NCBI GenBank assembly: GCA_018713145.1
Contig: DVFP01000031.1
Span: 1 to 64,000, forward strand
DNA length: 64,000 nucleotides
Reading direction: 5' to 3'
DNA from: Candidatus Scybalocola faecavium
GTDB lineage: Bacteria > Bacillota > Clostridia > Lachnospirales > Lachnospiraceae
Shown: positions 44,922-55,405 of the stretch, one piece after another
Numbering within the stretch: position 1 is the stretch's first letter
Layout: the number at the start of each line of letters is the position of its first letter
The notes under the pieces: model-generated
What the model saw: only the letters and a program-made list of their open reading frames with translations
Told to the model about the DNA's origin: nothing
The model's database searches: none
Translations under genes and position numbers: made by a program

Positions 44922-46250
44922 ATGAAGAAAATATTAATCGCCAACCGGGGTGAGATTGCTGTCCGCATTATCCGGGCATGCCGGGAACTGGGGATCGAGA
45001 CTGTGGCTGTGTATTCTACAGCAGATGCGGATGCCCTTCACACCCAGCTGGCCGATGAGGCTATATGCATCGGCCCGGCACCCTCAAAGGACAGCTATCT
45101 TAACATGGAAAATATTATCAGCGCCACTGTGATCAGCGGCGCCGATGCCATTCATCCCGGCTTTGGATTTTTATCAGAAAACACAAAGTTTGTGGAAATG
45201 TGTGAACAGTGCAATATTACATTTATCGGCCCGTCTTCGGATCTGATCCATAAAATGGGAAATAAATCCGAAGCCAGAAAGACCATGATGGACGCAGGGA
45301 TCCCTGTGGTTCCAGGGACAAAGGAGCCGGTATACGATGCAGCTACAGGACTTGAGATCGCTAAAAAGATCGGCTTTCCTGTAATGATCAAGGCTTCCAG
45401 CGGCGGCGGCGGCAAAGGGATGCGCGTGGCTGAGGACGAGCAGAGTTTTGGCCCGAATTTTCACACAGCTCAGATGGAATCCGTCAATGCTTTTGGGGAT
45501 GATACAATGTATATTGAAAAATACATTATCCACCCAAGACATATTGAATTCCAGATTTTAGCCGATAAGTTCGGCAATGTGGTCCATTTGGGAGAGCGTG
45601 ACTGCTCGATCCAGCGCCGCCATCAAAAGGTGCTGGAAGAATCGCCTTCCTGTGCCATCGACCCGGCTTTAAGAAAACGCATGGGCGAAACCGCAGTGGC
45701 GGCAGCCAAGGCTGTAGGCTATGAAAATGCGGGAACCATTGAGTTTCTTTTAGATGGAAATAAAAACTTTTATTTTATGGAAATGAACACCCGTATCCAG
45801 GTGGAGCATCCGGTCACAGAGATGGTTACGGGAATCGACCTGATCAAGGAGCAGATCCGTATCGCTGCGGGACTTAAGCTGGACTTTACCCAGGAGGATG
45901 TGACAGTGCGTGGCCATGCCATTGAGTGTCGGATCAATGCGGAAAATCCCAAGAAGAATTTCCGCCCCTCTCCAGGCACGATTACAGAGGTTCATTTTCC
46001 GGGAGGCAATGGGATCCGTGTGGATACGGCAGTGTATCCGGGCTATACCATTCCGCCCAACTATGATTCTATGATCGCCAAACTGATCGTACACGGCAAG
46101 GACCGTGAGGAAGCTATTGACAAAATGCGCAGCGCCCTTGGGGAATTTGTGATCCAGGGAATTGACACAAATCTGGATTTTCAGTTTGATATTGTCAGCA
46201 ACCCGGATTTTATTAAGGGTGATTTTGATACCGGCTTTATTGCTGAATAA
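44922..46250 (+). CDS. accC: Biotin carboxylase
   Basis: The 442-residue ATP-grasp enzyme shows [24 protein letters not shown] at the start, the glycine-rich [20 protein letters not shown] and the active-site [21 protein letters not shown]. It carboxylates the biotin on AccB using ATP and bicarbonate. The length is normal. GAGGTGGAAGG precedes the ATG. Confidence 0.97.
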   Translation: MKKILIANRGEIAVRIIRACRELGIETVAVYSTADADALHTQLADEAICIGPAPSKDSYLNMENIISATVISGADAIHPGFGFLSENTKFVEMCEQCNITFIGPSSDLIHKMGNKSEARKTMMDAGIPVVPGTKEPVYDAATGLEIAKKIGFPVMIKASSGGGGKGMRVAEDEQSFGPNFHTAQMESVNAFGDDTMYIEKYIIHPRHIEFQILADKFGNVVHLGERDCSIQRRHQKVLEESPSCAIDPALRKRMGETAVAAAKAVGYENAGTIEFLLDGNKNFYFMEMNTRIQVEHPVTEMVTGIDLIKEQIRIAAGLKLDFTQEDVTVRGHAIECRINAENPKKNFRPSPGTITEVHFPGGNGIRVDTAVYPGYTIPPNYDSMIAKLIVHGKDREEAIDKMRSALGEFVIQGIDTNLDFQFDIVSNPDFIKGDFDTGFIAE

Positions 46251-46294
46251 GCAAAGGCCGGTATCGGCCATGATTAAAGACAGGTGATGAATTT

Positions 46295-47203
46295 ATGTTA
46301 AGGGGAATGTTTAAAAAAACCACATATATTAATATCACAAGCGATGTAAAAAAAGAAATGGATACTACCGGCTCAGACCGGGAAAATGTGGAAGTTCCCG
46401 AAGGTTTATGGACAAAATGTCCAAAATGCGGCCACGCTGTCTACACAAAGGATCTGGAGGACAGTCACCTTGTATGCAGCCATTGTGGCCATTATCTGCG
46501 TATGGGCGCCCCTATGCGCATTAAGATGCTGATGGATGAAGGCAGCTTTACCCCATGGGATGATGCCCTTGAAACCGGAAACCCTCTGGATTTTCCCGGT
46601 TATCCGGAGAAGATCCAAAAGGCCTGCCAAAGTACCGGCCTGAAAGAGGCGGTGATCACCGGTCAGGGGACGATCCAGGGCATAAAGACAGCTATTGGGG
46701 TTATGGACGCTTCCTTTTTTATGGCCAGTATGGGGCATGTAGTAGGTGAAAAGATCACCCGTATGCTTGAACGTGCCACAAAGGAAGGCCTTCCGGTGAT
46801 CATGTACTGCTGTTCCGGCGGAGCCCGTATGCAGGAGGGTATGTTTTCCCTGATGCAGATGGCAAAAACCAGTGCTGCCGTAAAACGCCACGGGGACGCA
46901 GGGCTCCCTTATTTTACTGTGCTTACAGATCCTACCACCGGAGGAGTGACCGCCAGCTTTGCCATGCTGGGAGATATTATCCTGGCGGAGCCGGGAGCGC
47001 TCATCGGTTTTGCAGGCCCGAGAGTGATCGAACAGACCATCGGACAAAAGCTGCCTAAAGGATTCCAGCGGGCAGAGTTTCTTTTGGAGCATGGTTTTGT
47101 TGACGCTATCGTAGAGCGGAAGGATCAAAAGCAGGTATTGGGTAAATTATTAAAATGGCACACCAAAACGGCGGATACAGGGACAGGAGGTCACGTGGAA
47201 TGA
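46295..47203 (+). CDS. accD: Acetyl-CoA carboxylase carboxyltransferase beta subunit
   Basis: The 302-residue protein has the four-Cys zinc finger (C42, C45, C61, C64) and a crotonase-like carboxyltransferase domain ([40 protein letters not shown]). It transfers CO2 to acetyl-CoA with AccA. AGGTGA lies 7 nt upstream. Its stop overlaps the accA start (ATGA), ensuring equal synthesis. Confidence 0.97.
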   Translation: MLRGMFKKTTYINITSDVKKEMDTTGSDRENVEVPEGLWTKCPKCGHAVYTKDLEDSHLVCSHCGHYLRMGAPMRIKMLMDEGSFTPWDDALETGNPLDFPGYPEKIQKACQSTGLKEAVITGQGTIQGIKTAIGVMDASFFMASMGHVVGEKITRMLERATKEGLPVIMYCCSGGARMQEGMFSLMQMAKTSAAVKRHGDAGLPYFTVLTDPTTGGVTASFAMLGDIILAEPGALIGFAGPRVIEQTIGQKLPKGFQRAEFLLEHGFVDAIVERKDQKQVLGKLLKWHTKTADTGTGGHVE

Positions 47204-47985
47204 GTCTTACACCATGGGACCGGGTAAAGATCGCCCGGGGGAAAAACAGGCCCACAGCCATGTTTTACATTGAAAATATATTTGATGAATTTTTTGAACT
47301 GCACGGAGACCGGTATTTTAAAGATGACGGGGCCATTGTGGGAGGCATTGCCGTCATTGATGGCAGGCCGGTGACTGTCATCGGCCAGCAAAAAGGCCGG
47401 AACACAAAAGAAAATATTTTCCGCAATTTTGGCATGCCTTATCCGGAAGGCTACAGAAAAGCCTTAAGACTGATGAAGCAGGCCCAAAAGTTTAACCGTC
47501 CCATTATTTGTTTTGTAGACACTTCAGGCGCCTACTGCGGTATTGGCGCGGAAGAGCGGGGCCAGGGAGAAGCGATTGCCAGAAACCTTCTGGAAATGTC
47601 TGCCCTTACGGTTCCCGTATTATCTATTATCATTGGTGAAGGCGGCAGCGGCGGCGCTCTTGCCCTGGCTGTGGCCAACGAAGTGTGGATGCTGGAAAAT
47701 TCCATGTATTCCATTTTATCGCCGGAAGGCTTTGCCTCCATCTTGTGGAAAGACAGCAAGCGGGCAAAGGAAGCGGCATCAGTAATGAAAATAACAGCCC
47801 GGGAATTAAAGAGCCTGGGGATCATTGATAAAATCCTGGGAGAGAAGGAACTGCTCACTCCTCAGACCAGTGATGTTGTTATTGGAAAAATGAAAAAAGG
47901 AATTGTGCGTTTCTTAAGATCCTACGATGGAAAGTCGGGGGAAGAGATCGCGGGAGAAAGATATGACAGATTTCGCAAATATTAA
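47200..47985 (+). CDS. accA: Acetyl-CoA carboxylase carboxyltransferase alpha subunit
   Basis: The 261-residue protein has [47 protein letters not shown] and [32 protein letters not shown], the oxyanion and CoA-binding parts of the alpha subunit. It is shorter than the enterobacterial protein (about 320), as is common in Firmicutes. Start 47200 has AGGAGG upstream; the 47155 start would lie deep in accD. Confidence 0.96.
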   Translation: MSLTPWDRVKIARGKNRPTAMFYIENIFDEFFELHGDRYFKDDGAIVGGIAVIDGRPVTVIGQQKGRNTKENIFRNFGMPYPEGYRKALRLMKQAQKFNRPIICFVDTSGAYCGIGAEERGQGEAIARNLLEMSALTVPVLSIIIGEGGSGGALALAVANEVWMLENSMYSILSPEGFASILWKDSKRAKEAASVMKITARELKSLGIIDKILGEKELLTPQTSDVVIGKMKKGIVRFLRSYDGKSGEEIAGERYDRFRKY

Positions 47986-49066
47986 AAGTCATTTGACCAT
48001 TGGAGATACGACTCTGACCCTGCCCCTGATCCAGGGAGGCATGGGTGTGGGGATCAGCCTTTCCAATCTGGCAGGAAGCGTGGCTGCTGCCGGAGGGGTA
48101 GGTGTTATTTCTACGGCTCAGATCGGATTTGATCAGGAAGGATGGGATGCGTCCCCTCTGGAGACAAACCTGAAAGCGATCGGCATGCATATCCGCAGGG
48201 CCAGGGAGATTGCAGCTCAAAAGCAAAAAGAAGAAAAATATAAAGGGCGCACCGGCATGATCGCTGCCAATATTATGGTGGCTACCCGGTTTTATGAAAA
48301 GTATGTCCGGGCGGCTGTAGCTGCAGGGGTGGATCTGATCATTTCCGGCGCCGGTCTTCCTGCATCCCTTCCGGACTTTGTCCGGGGATCAAAGACAAAA
48401 ATCGCGCCTATTATTTCTTCTCTGAAAGCGGCTAAGGTGATCCTGAGACTGTGGGATAAAAAGTATAAAAGAATCCCGGATCTCCTTGTTATTGAAGGCC
48501 CTCTGGCGGGAGGACATTTGGGATTTTCCCCGGAAAGCCTTAAGCATATTGATATGGATGCTTACGACAGGGAAATTACGGATATTATAGCCACTGCCCG
48601 GGATTACGGGGAAAAATACGGGAAAAAGATCCCTGTAGCTGTGGCCGGAGGCATTGACAGTGCTAAAAAGGTGAACCATTATCTGGATCTTGGGGCTGAC
48701 GGGGTTCAGGTGGCTACCCGCTTTGTCACCACATGGGAATGTGATGCCCCTATGGCTTACAAGCAGGCCTATATCCATGCCTTTAAGGAAGATATACGCA
48801 TTGTAAAAAGTCCGGTAGGGATGCCTGGGCGGGCTATTTACAATGATTTTATGGCCAGGGTGGAAAAAGGAGAACGTTTCCCTATTCATTGCCATGGCTG
48901 CCTGGAAAAGTGCCAGCCGTCAAAAATTCCTTACTGCATTACCGATGCCCTGGTCAACGCGGCCCGGGGAGATGTGGATCATGCCCTTTTGTTCTGCGGG
49001 GCCAATGCCTGGAAGGCTGAAAAGATACAGACTGTGGATGAGGTCATTGAAGATTTATTCGCTTGA
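47963..49066 (+). CDS. Nitronate monooxygenase-like flavoprotein
   Basis: The 367-residue protein belongs to the 2-nitropropane dioxygenase/FabK fold family: [42 protein letters not shown] and [31 protein letters not shown] at the FMN site. A C-terminal Cys set ([17 protein letters not shown]) is unusual for FabK and may bind a metal or cluster. It overlaps accA by 23 bp, so it is co-expressed with the fatty-acid genes. Detoxification of nitronates or a lipid-related redox step are both possible. Confidence 0.85.
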   Translation: MTDFANIKSHLTIGDTTLTLPLIQGGMGVGISLSNLAGSVAAAGGVGVISTAQIGFDQEGWDASPLETNLKAIGMHIRRAREIAAQKQKEEKYKGRTGMIAANIMVATRFYEKYVRAAVAAGVDLIISGAGLPASLPDFVRGSKTKIAPIISSLKAAKVILRLWDKKYKRIPDLLVIEGPLAGGHLGFSPESLKHIDMDAYDREITDIIATARDYGEKYGKKIPVAVAGGIDSAKKVNHYLDLGADGVQVATRFVTTWECDAPMAYKQAYIHAFKEDIRIVKSPVGMPGRAIYNDFMARVEKGERFPIHCHGCLEKCQPSKIPYCITDALVNAARGDVDHALLFCGANAWKAEKIQTVDEVIEDLFA

Positions 49067-49149
49067 CAGATTTTGCCCATTGTAATAAGGTAAAAGAGGC
49101 GGTATTTTTGCCGTGCCTGAACAATGGATGAGAGAGGAGCGGACGGACA

Positions 49150-50070
49150 ATGATATATGCACTTGGGGAACAGCTTCAGGAGATCACTTTGGAGCAGGCG
49201 ACAGAGGGGATGATCCCGGCTGTCTTTATCACTTCATCTGAGGACTGCTGTGAGATCCTCCAAAAATCCGGCATTAACTATGAAGGTGAGATCAACCTGG
49301 ATGATGCTTATTTTTGTAAGCTGGAGACCCAGCAGGAATGTCTGTACGGTACCCTGGCTATACCAAGGCTTTTGGATGTATTAGGTGACCGGTACCGCAT
49401 GCTCTTATTTGTGAATAAAAATTGTATTGTCATTGTAGACGATCAAGGGTTTGCAGAAAGGATTTTAAAGCGGATACAAAAGAAAAAGCTTCATCAGGGA
49501 GAGACAAAGGAGCATTTCCTCTATAATTTCTTTGGTGAGTTTATGAGTAAGGATAACCGGGTGCTGGAGGATTTTGAACGGAGCATTATGACCATGGAGG
49601 ATAATATCCTTCATGAAAATAATCAAAGCTATCAAAAGTACCAGCGCCAGATGATGCCTATCCGGCGTCAGCTTTTGATCCTGCGCAGCTATTATGAACA
49701 GCTTGTGGAAGTGGGAAAGGCTTTTGAGGAAAATGAAAACCGTTTTTTTGCCAAAAAGCAGCTAAAGTATTTCGGCACTCTGACAGACCGGGCGGACCGG
49801 CTCATGGGCCGGACGATGCATCTGATCGATTATGCCAAGCAGGTGACAGATGCCTATCAGTCCCAGGTGGATGCTCAGCAGAACGGCAATATGCAGTTCC
49901 TTACTATTATTTCCACGATCTTTTTGCCTCTGACGCTGATCACCAGTTGGTATGGCATGAATTTTGACAACATGCCGGAGCTTAAAAACGGCTATCCCAT
50001 GATCGTTTGTCTGTGTATTTTAGTCATTGTTATATGTATCATTATATTTAAGCGAAAAAAGATGCTGTAA
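49150..50070 (+). CDS. corA: CorA-family divalent cation transporter
   Basis: The 306-residue protein has a large N-terminal cytosolic domain, a long helix region (about 150-240) and two C-terminal membrane helices, with the selectivity motif YGMNFDNMP between them. It probably carries Mg2+ or a related ion as a pentamer. The C-terminus FKRKKML is the usual basic end. A hairpin terminator follows. Confidence 0.93.
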   Translation: MIYALGEQLQEITLEQATEGMIPAVFITSSEDCCEILQKSGINYEGEINLDDAYFCKLETQQECLYGTLAIPRLLDVLGDRYRMLLFVNKNCIVIVDDQGFAERILKRIQKKKLHQGETKEHFLYNFFGEFMSKDNRVLEDFERSIMTMEDNILHENNQSYQKYQRQMMPIRRQLLILRSYYEQLVEVGKAFEENENRFFAKKQLKYFGTLTDRADRLMGRTMHLIDYAKQVTDAYQSQVDAQQNGNMQFLTIISTIFLPLTLITSWYGMNFDNMPELKNGYPMIVCLCILVIVICIIIFKRKKML

Positions 50071-50089
50071 TATAGAGTGAAAAGCCTTT

Positions 50090-50132
50090 CGGCCCTCTGC
50101 AGGCACATAAACCTGTGCCTGCAGGGGGCCGT
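50090..50132. terminator. Terminator between converging genes
   Basis: An approximately 18-bp stem pairs CGGCCCTCTGCAGGCACA with TGTGCCTGCAGGGGGCCG around TAAACC. Only short T-stretches follow, but the stem is very stable and lies between the genes ending at 50070 (+) and 50133 (-). Confidence 0.65.
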
Positions 50133-50519
50133 TCATTCATTATGAGACAGCATTCTTTCAAAAAACAGACCCGCTCCAAACCACAATGGAGCATAGTTAA
50201 GCTTAATAAGTCCTTTAATATTCGTCTTTTGACCGGAGTAGTCCCATGGGCAGACCTGATATTTTTTCAGAATAGACCCGGTGGTAAATTCTGCGGCAAA
50301 AATACACAGTGTATATACACCTCCCCGAAACATGAAATTTTTTCCTTTCAGGTGTCTGCATATAGGGCTTAAGAAAGAAGCCATGCCATAAATGGGAAAC
50401 ATCCAAATAGAAGTCTTACAGGTCAGCTTGGGGTCACGTGACATCATGGAGCGCAGACCCGTCCACAATACTTCCATACACCAACCTGTAAGACCACAAA
50501 GAATAAAATCTTTCTTCAT
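50133..50519 (-). CDS. Small membrane protein, ABC-permease-like family
   Basis: The 128-residue protein has about four hydrophobic segments and resembles the short 'putative ABC transporter permease' membrane family (PF06541-like) of Firmicutes: GWCMEVLWTGLRSM, FPIYGMASFLSPI, GGVYTLCIFAAEFTTGSIL and CPWDYSG....GLIKLNYAPLWFGAGLFFE. No transport role is proven. The start is uncertain; 50519 fits the family, but only a weak AGG is upstream. Confidence 0.75.
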   Translation of the reverse strand: MKKDFILCGLTGWCMEVLWTGLRSMMSRDPKLTCKTSIWMFPIYGMASFLSPICRHLKGKNFMFRGGVYTLCIFAAEFTTGSILKKYQVCPWDYSGQKTNIKGLIKLNYAPLWFGAGLFFERMLSHNE

Positions 50520-50664
50520 AAATATATTATGCCTGTCCATAGAGAGATTATGCATGTTTGTTACTTTTTTGTTGCCAAATTCCCCAGAGAATGATAAAGT
50601 TGTAGAAAAAGAGAAATATATTCAGTCAGGTCTGGGCATCTGTGAAAAAGAGGAGAATAGATCA

Positions 50665-51867
50665 ATGAGTTTTGCTGTTGTCACATTGAAAAAAGGAGAA
50701 GGACGTACACTAAAATCCGGCGGGATGTGGATCTATGATAATGAGATCGATTCTGTTATGGGACATTTTGAAAATGGGGATATTGTCCTGGTAAAAGATT
50801 TTGACGGGTTTCCTATGGGGAAAGGGTTTATAAATACACGGTCAAAGATCACAGTGCGGATGCTTACCCGAAACAGTGATCAGGAAATTGACAGAAGCTT
50901 TATAAAAAAACGCGTAAAGGCAGCCTGGGAATACCGGAAAAAAGTGACAGATACAGGAAGCTGCCGGCTGATCTTCGGGGAGGCGGATTTCCTTCCCGGG
51001 ATCGTGGTAGATAAGTTTAGTGATGTTTTAGTGGTGGAATCCCTGGCTCTTGGGATCAACCGTCTGAAGCCTGTGATCCTGGAGTGCCTCCGGGAGGTCC
51101 TGGAAGAAGATGGCATCCATATCCGGGGAATCTATGAACGATCCGATGCCAAAGTCCGTCTTAACGAGGGCATGGAGCGGGAGAAGGGCTTTATCGGAGA
51201 TCCTTTTGATACCAAAGTGCCGATTGAGGAAAACGGCGTAAAATATATGGTGGATGTGGAAAATGGACAGAAAACGGGTTTTTTCCTGGATCAAAAGTAT
51301 AACCGGAAGGCCATTCAAAGGCTATGTGCCGGTGCCAGTGTTCTGGACTGCTTTACCCACACTGGCTCTTTTGCGTTAAATGCCGGCATTGGCGGCGCGG
51401 CCCATGTGCTTGGCGTGGATGCTTCCCAGCTGGCTGTTGATCAGGCAAAGGAAAACGCGGTCTTAAATCATCTTGAGGACAGGGTGGAGTTTATGTGCGC
51501 CGATGTGTTTGACCTGCTCCCTAAGCTGGAGGCTGAGAAAAAGACCTACGATGTGGTCATTTTGGATCCGCCGGCATTTACCAAATCGAGAAATTCCATT
51601 AAAAACGCAGTGAAAGGCTACCGGGAGATCAACATTCGGGGAATGAAGCTGGTAAAGGACGGCGGCTTTCTGGCCACCTGCTCCTGTTCACATTTTATGT
51701 CTTTTGAGCTTTTTACCCAGACGCTCCATCAGGCCGCAAGAAGTGCCCATAAGTGCCTGCGCCAGGTAGAGTTCCGCACCCAGGCTCCGGACCATCCTAT
51801 TTTGTGGGCAGCGGACGAGTCCTATTATTTAAAATTTTATATTTTCCAGGTTTGTAGTGAATATTAA
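50665..51867 (+). CDS. RlmI-type 23S rRNA (cytosine-5) methyltransferase
   Basis: The 400-residue protein starts with a PUA-like domain (about 1-75, KKGEGRTLKSGGMWIYDNEI) and ends in a class I methyltransferase (VLDCFTHTGSFALNAGIGGAAHVLGVDAS, the DPPAFTKSRNS loop and the CSCSH segment with the catalytic Cys). The length equals RlmI, which methylates a cytosine of 23S rRNA using S-adenosylmethionine. Start 50665 has AGAGGAG upstream; a much longer frame from 50392 runs over the divergent gene and is rejected. Confidence 0.9.
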   Translation: MSFAVVTLKKGEGRTLKSGGMWIYDNEIDSVMGHFENGDIVLVKDFDGFPMGKGFINTRSKITVRMLTRNSDQEIDRSFIKKRVKAAWEYRKKVTDTGSCRLIFGEADFLPGIVVDKFSDVLVVESLALGINRLKPVILECLREVLEEDGIHIRGIYERSDAKVRLNEGMEREKGFIGDPFDTKVPIEENGVKYMVDVENGQKTGFFLDQKYNRKAIQRLCAGASVLDCFTHTGSFALNAGIGGAAHVLGVDASQLAVDQAKENAVLNHLEDRVEFMCADVFDLLPKLEAEKKTYDVVILDPPAFTKSRNSIKNAVKGYREINIRGMKLVKDGGFLATCSCSHFMSFELFTQTLHQAARSAHKCLRQVEFRTQAPDHPILWAADESYYLKFYIFQVCSEY

Positions 51868-51879
51868 GGGGGCTTAAAA

Positions 51880-52869
51880 ATGATAGAACTGCATATCCAT
51901 CTTGAGGGATCCATAAGGCCTCAGACCTTGCTGGAGCTGGCTCTGGAACAGGGGGCGTATCTGCCTACCTATGATGTGAAAGCGCTGGAACATTATATGA
52001 GAGTGCCCAATCAGTGCGAAGATCTGTCAGAATATTTAAAACGTTTTGATCTGGCCTTTACTGTGCTTCAGGAAAAGAAGGCTATTCGGAGAGCCATGTA
52101 TGAGCTGGTTACAGATCTGGACCGGCAGGGCGTCCTTTATGCGGAGATCCGTATGACCCCTCAGTATCATACTTTAAGAGGCTTAAGCCAGTCCCAGGTG
52201 GTGGAGGCGGCCCTGTCAGGTATGGGCAGAGGGATCGAAGAGGGGGAGCGGATCCGGGCGAACCTTATTTTGTGTACTGTCAGAGGCGCTGACGAAAAGG
52301 ATAATTTTGCTACCATCGTAGAAACGATCCAGCATCTGCGCCGGGGAGTAGCCGGCATAGATCTGGTAGGCGATGAGGAAAAGTATCCTACGGATATGTA
52401 TCTGGGACAGTTTAAACTGTTAAATCAGGAAGGGATCCCTTTCTGTGTCCATGCGGGAGAAAAAACCGGGCCCTATAGTATCCGTTTGGCGATAAAAAAC
52501 GGGGCGCTGCGCATTGGCCACGGCCTTCATGCCATTGATGACCCGGATCTGGTGGAGCTGATCAAAGAGCGTCATATTGCCATGGAAATGTGTCCCATGA
52601 GCAATCTCCACACAGGTGTTGTTAAAGATATTAAAGAACATCCCATAAAGAAATACTATGACGCCGGTGTTCGTGTGGTCATTGGAACCGATGATATGAT
52701 CGTATGCAATACCACCCTTAAAAAAGAGTATCAGCTTTTGGCAGATACTTTCGGCTGGACAAAGGATGATTTTAAAAAAATGAATGAATACGCCATTGAC
52801 GCGGCCTTTCTGCCGTCAATGGAAAAAGAACGATTAAGATATTTACTTGAGGAGACTTACAATGGATGA
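51880..52869 (+). CDS. add: Adenosine deaminase
   Basis: The 329-residue protein is an amidohydrolase of the adenosine/adenine deaminase family. Zinc ligands are in ELHIHLEGS at the start, VHAGE in the middle and the IGTDD near the C-terminus; the catalytic Glu is in HAGE. It converts (deoxy)adenosine to inosine. The usual LSTDDP is replaced by IGTDDM, a small deviation. It overlaps pheA by 8 bp. Confidence 0.88.
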   Translation: MIELHIHLEGSIRPQTLLELALEQGAYLPTYDVKALEHYMRVPNQCEDLSEYLKRFDLAFTVLQEKKAIRRAMYELVTDLDRQGVLYAEIRMTPQYHTLRGLSQSQVVEAALSGMGRGIEEGERIRANLILCTVRGADEKDNFATIVETIQHLRRGVAGIDLVGDEEKYPTDMYLGQFKLLNQEGIPFCVHAGEKTGPYSIRLAIKNGALRIGHGLHAIDDPDLVELIKERHIAMEMCPMSNLHTGVVKDIKEHPIKKYYDAGVRVVIGTDDMIVCNTTLKKEYQLLADTFGWTKDDFKKMNEYAIDAAFLPSMEKERLRYLLEETYNG

Positions 52870-54043
52870 ACTGCTAAAGCTTCGCAATGAGATCGATGCC
52901 ATTGATGAAGAGATCGTTGCATTGTTTGAAAAACGTATGGCTGTATCTGAGGATGTGGCCGAATATAAAAGAAAAATAGGCAAGCCGGTGCTGGATTCCG
53001 GCCGGGAGGCCCAAAAAATACAAAAAGTGCGCGCCCTCGCCCATTCGGAATTTAATGCCCAGGGAGTCAATGCTCTGTTTAACCAGATCATGACCATCAG
53101 CCGTATGCGCCAGTATATGCTCCTGTCCGGGCAAAGTGATGAGTACAGCGGCTTTACCAGTGTCCTTGGGATCAAGGCCCTTCCCGGGGCGGATACGGCA
53201 GACTTTTTTCGGATGCCCTATACTAAAGGCACAAAGGTGGCCTACAGCGGTGTAGAGGGAGCCTATGCCCATCAGGCTATGCTGGGGTATTTTGGGGATT
53301 CTGCGGATGCCTTTAATGTACCTTCCTTTAAGGCCTGTATGGACGCTATTAAGGACGGAGAGGCCCGATACGGCGTCCTTCCGGCTGAAAATTCTTCCAC
53401 AGGGATCATTACTGATGTTTATGACCTTTTAAGCCAGTATGACAACTATATTGTCGGGGAATATGTAGTCCGGGTCTCTCATGCTCTTCTGGCATGTCCC
53501 GGCGCTTCTTTGTCAGATATTAAGACCGTGTATTCCCACCCTCAGGGACTTTTGCAGTGCCGGGGATTTTTGGCGGATAAAGACTGGCAGCAGATCAGCT
53601 TATCCAACACTGCCGTAGCTGCCCGGAAGGTAAAAGAGGATATGGATCCTTCACAGGCGGCGATTGCCAGTGAAACTGCTGCCCGGGTCCATGGCCTGAG
53701 CGTTCTTGCCAGGGGGATCAATGATCTGAAAAACAATTCCACCCGTTTTATTATTATTGAAAACCGCAGGGAATATATGAAAAATGCCAATCAGATCAGT
53801 ATTTGTTTTGAACTGCCCCATGCCAGCGGTACATTGTACAACATTCTTTCCCACTTTATTTTTAACGGCCTGAACATGAACCGGATCGAGTCCCGTCCTA
53901 TTCCCGGGAAAAAATGGCAGTATCGTTTTTTTGTGGATTTTGACGGCTGTCTGGCTCAGCGGCAGGTTCGCAATGCTCTGACCGGTATCGCGTCAGAAAC
54001 GGAAAATTTCCGTATTCTGGGAAATTATATTCATGTAGAGTAG
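52862..54043 (+). CDS. pheA: Chorismate mutase / prephenate dehydratase
   Basis: A 393-residue fused protein with an AroQ chorismate mutase domain (about 1-90, LRNEIDAIDEEIVALFEKRM), a prephenate dehydratase domain (about 115-290, VAYSGVEGAYAHQAM, VLPAENSSTGIITDVYDLL, NNSTRFIII) and a C-terminal ACT domain (about 300-393). It makes phenylpyruvate and is presumably inhibited by phenylalanine through the ACT domain. GAGGAG lies before ATG 52862, within the end of add. Confidence 0.95.
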   Translation: MDELLKLRNEIDAIDEEIVALFEKRMAVSEDVAEYKRKIGKPVLDSGREAQKIQKVRALAHSEFNAQGVNALFNQIMTISRMRQYMLLSGQSDEYSGFTSVLGIKALPGADTADFFRMPYTKGTKVAYSGVEGAYAHQAMLGYFGDSADAFNVPSFKACMDAIKDGEARYGVLPAENSSTGIITDVYDLLSQYDNYIVGEYVVRVSHALLACPGASLSDIKTVYSHPQGLLQCRGFLADKDWQQISLSNTAVAARKVKEDMDPSQAAIASETAARVHGLSVLARGINDLKNNSTRFIIIENRREYMKNANQISICFELPHASGTLYNILSHFIFNGLNMNRIESRPIPGKKWQYRFFVDFDGCLAQRQVRNALTGIASETENFRILGNYIHVE

Positions 54044-54055
54044 GAAGGTGTTATT

Positions 54056-55405
54056 ATGCGTATAAGGATCCATGAACTGATTTTATACAGAAACTTTAAT
54101 GACCCGGTTTTTGCAGCCATGGCTAACGTGGCAAATACATATGATGAGCCGGAGACAAACCGGGAAGAGCTGGTAGATGATATTTACAGCTGTATTAACA
54201 GTCTTGTGACCATTGCCAGAGATCACGGATTTTCCGGGAATCTGTGGCATGGTTATCTGACGTATCTATTGACGACAAATGAAAATGCTTTCTCCATGTC
54301 CTGTGAAAAGCGGGGGGCCATCGAAGGCAGTTTAAATACCCTGGCCCTTCATGATCTTCAGATCTTTTATGAGGCATATCATATGGACTGGTCCTGTGTG
54401 GAGAAGCTTTTAGATGTACGTTTTTTAAGTCTTATGAGTACCTATGAAGGCAACAGGGATAAAGGGGTGGTCTACAGCAGGAGCCTGTGCCAGAGGATCG
54501 AGGAGCTGAACCGGCTGTTGGCTGATGCACAAGATCCCGGGGAAATGTATAAGGTATTAACAGATTTTTATAAAGATTACGGGGTAGGAAAGTATGGTCT
54601 CCACCGGGCTTTTAAGATCGTAAAGCAGGGGGAGGAAACGGTGATCGCCCCCATTACAAGAACGGAAAAAGTTACCCTAAATGACCTGGTGGGCTATGAG
54701 ATCCAGAAGAAAAAACTGGTGGATAATACTTTGGCCTTTGTCCAGGGACAGCGGGCTAATAACGTGCTCCTGTTTGGAGACAGCGGCACCGGGAAATCTA
54801 CGAGCATTAAAGCCATATTAAATGAATACTATAAAGACGGACTGCGTATGGTAGAAATTTACAAACACCAGTTTAAGGATATTCCGGATGTTATCGCCCA
54901 GATTAAAAACAGGAATTACCGGTATATTTTATATATGGATGATCTTTCCTTTGAGGAATTTGAGATTGAATACAAATACCTGAAAGCAGTCATTGAAGGC
55001 GGCCTGGAGACAAAGCCGGATAACGTGCTTATTTACGCCACCTCTAACCGGAGACATTTGATCCGGGAAACCTGGGGTGAGCGAAAGCAAAACAGCGAGG
55101 ATGTTCACGGCGGGGATTCTATGCAGGAAAAGCTTTCTTTGGCTACCCGTTTCGGGGAAACGATCTATTACGGGGCTCCAAGCCAGAAAGAGTATGTGGT
55201 CATTGCCAAGGAACTGGCCAGACGCTTTCATATTTCTATGGATGAGGAGGAGATCGCTAAAGAGGCTGTGGTTTGGGAAATGCGCCACGGAGGTCTTTCC
55301 GGACGGACAGCCCAGCAGTTTATTAACCATCTTGCGGGAATACAGGCTTTGGGACAGGCCAAAAAGGAGGTAAGTTATGGCAGTAAAGACATTTGCCGCC
55401 ATTGA
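54056..55405 (+). CDS. DUF815-family AAA ATPase
   Basis: The 449-residue protein has an N-terminal helical region (1-200) and a DUF815 ATPase domain (about 210-430): Walker A LLFGDSGTGKSTSIK, Walker B ILYMDDLSFEEFE and an arginine-finger-like ATSNRRHLIRETW. DUF815 proteins are AAA+ ATPases of unknown role. It overlaps the Ppx-like gene by 29 bp, and a polyphosphate kinase gene follows, which hints at a link to stress or polyphosphate metabolism. Confidence 0.85.
   Translation: MRIRIHELILYRNFNDPVFAAMANVANTYDEPETNREELVDDIYSCINSLVTIARDHGFSGNLWHGYLTYLLTTNENAFSMSCEKRGAIEGSLNTLALHDLQIFYEAYHMDWSCVEKLLDVRFLSLMSTYEGNRDKGVVYSRSLCQRIEELNRLLADAQDPGEMYKVLTDFYKDYGVGKYGLHRAFKIVKQGEETVIAPITRTEKVTLNDLVGYEIQKKKLVDNTLAFVQGQRANNVLLFGDSGTGKSTSIKAILNEYYKDGLRMVEIYKHQFKDIPDVIAQIKNRNYRYILYMDDLSFEEFEIEYKYLKAVIEGGLETKPDNVLIYATSNRRHLIRETWGERKQNSEDVHGGDSMQEKLSLATRFGETIYYGAPSQKEYVVIAKELARRFHISMDEEEIAKEAVVWEMRHGGLSGRTAQQFINHLAGIQALGQAKKEVSYGSKDICRH

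Noticed and set aside
50392-50664. A 91-codon N-terminal extension of the methyltransferase
   Set aside because: It overlaps the divergent membrane-protein gene and its promoter region; the family start and a good ribosome binding site are at 50665.
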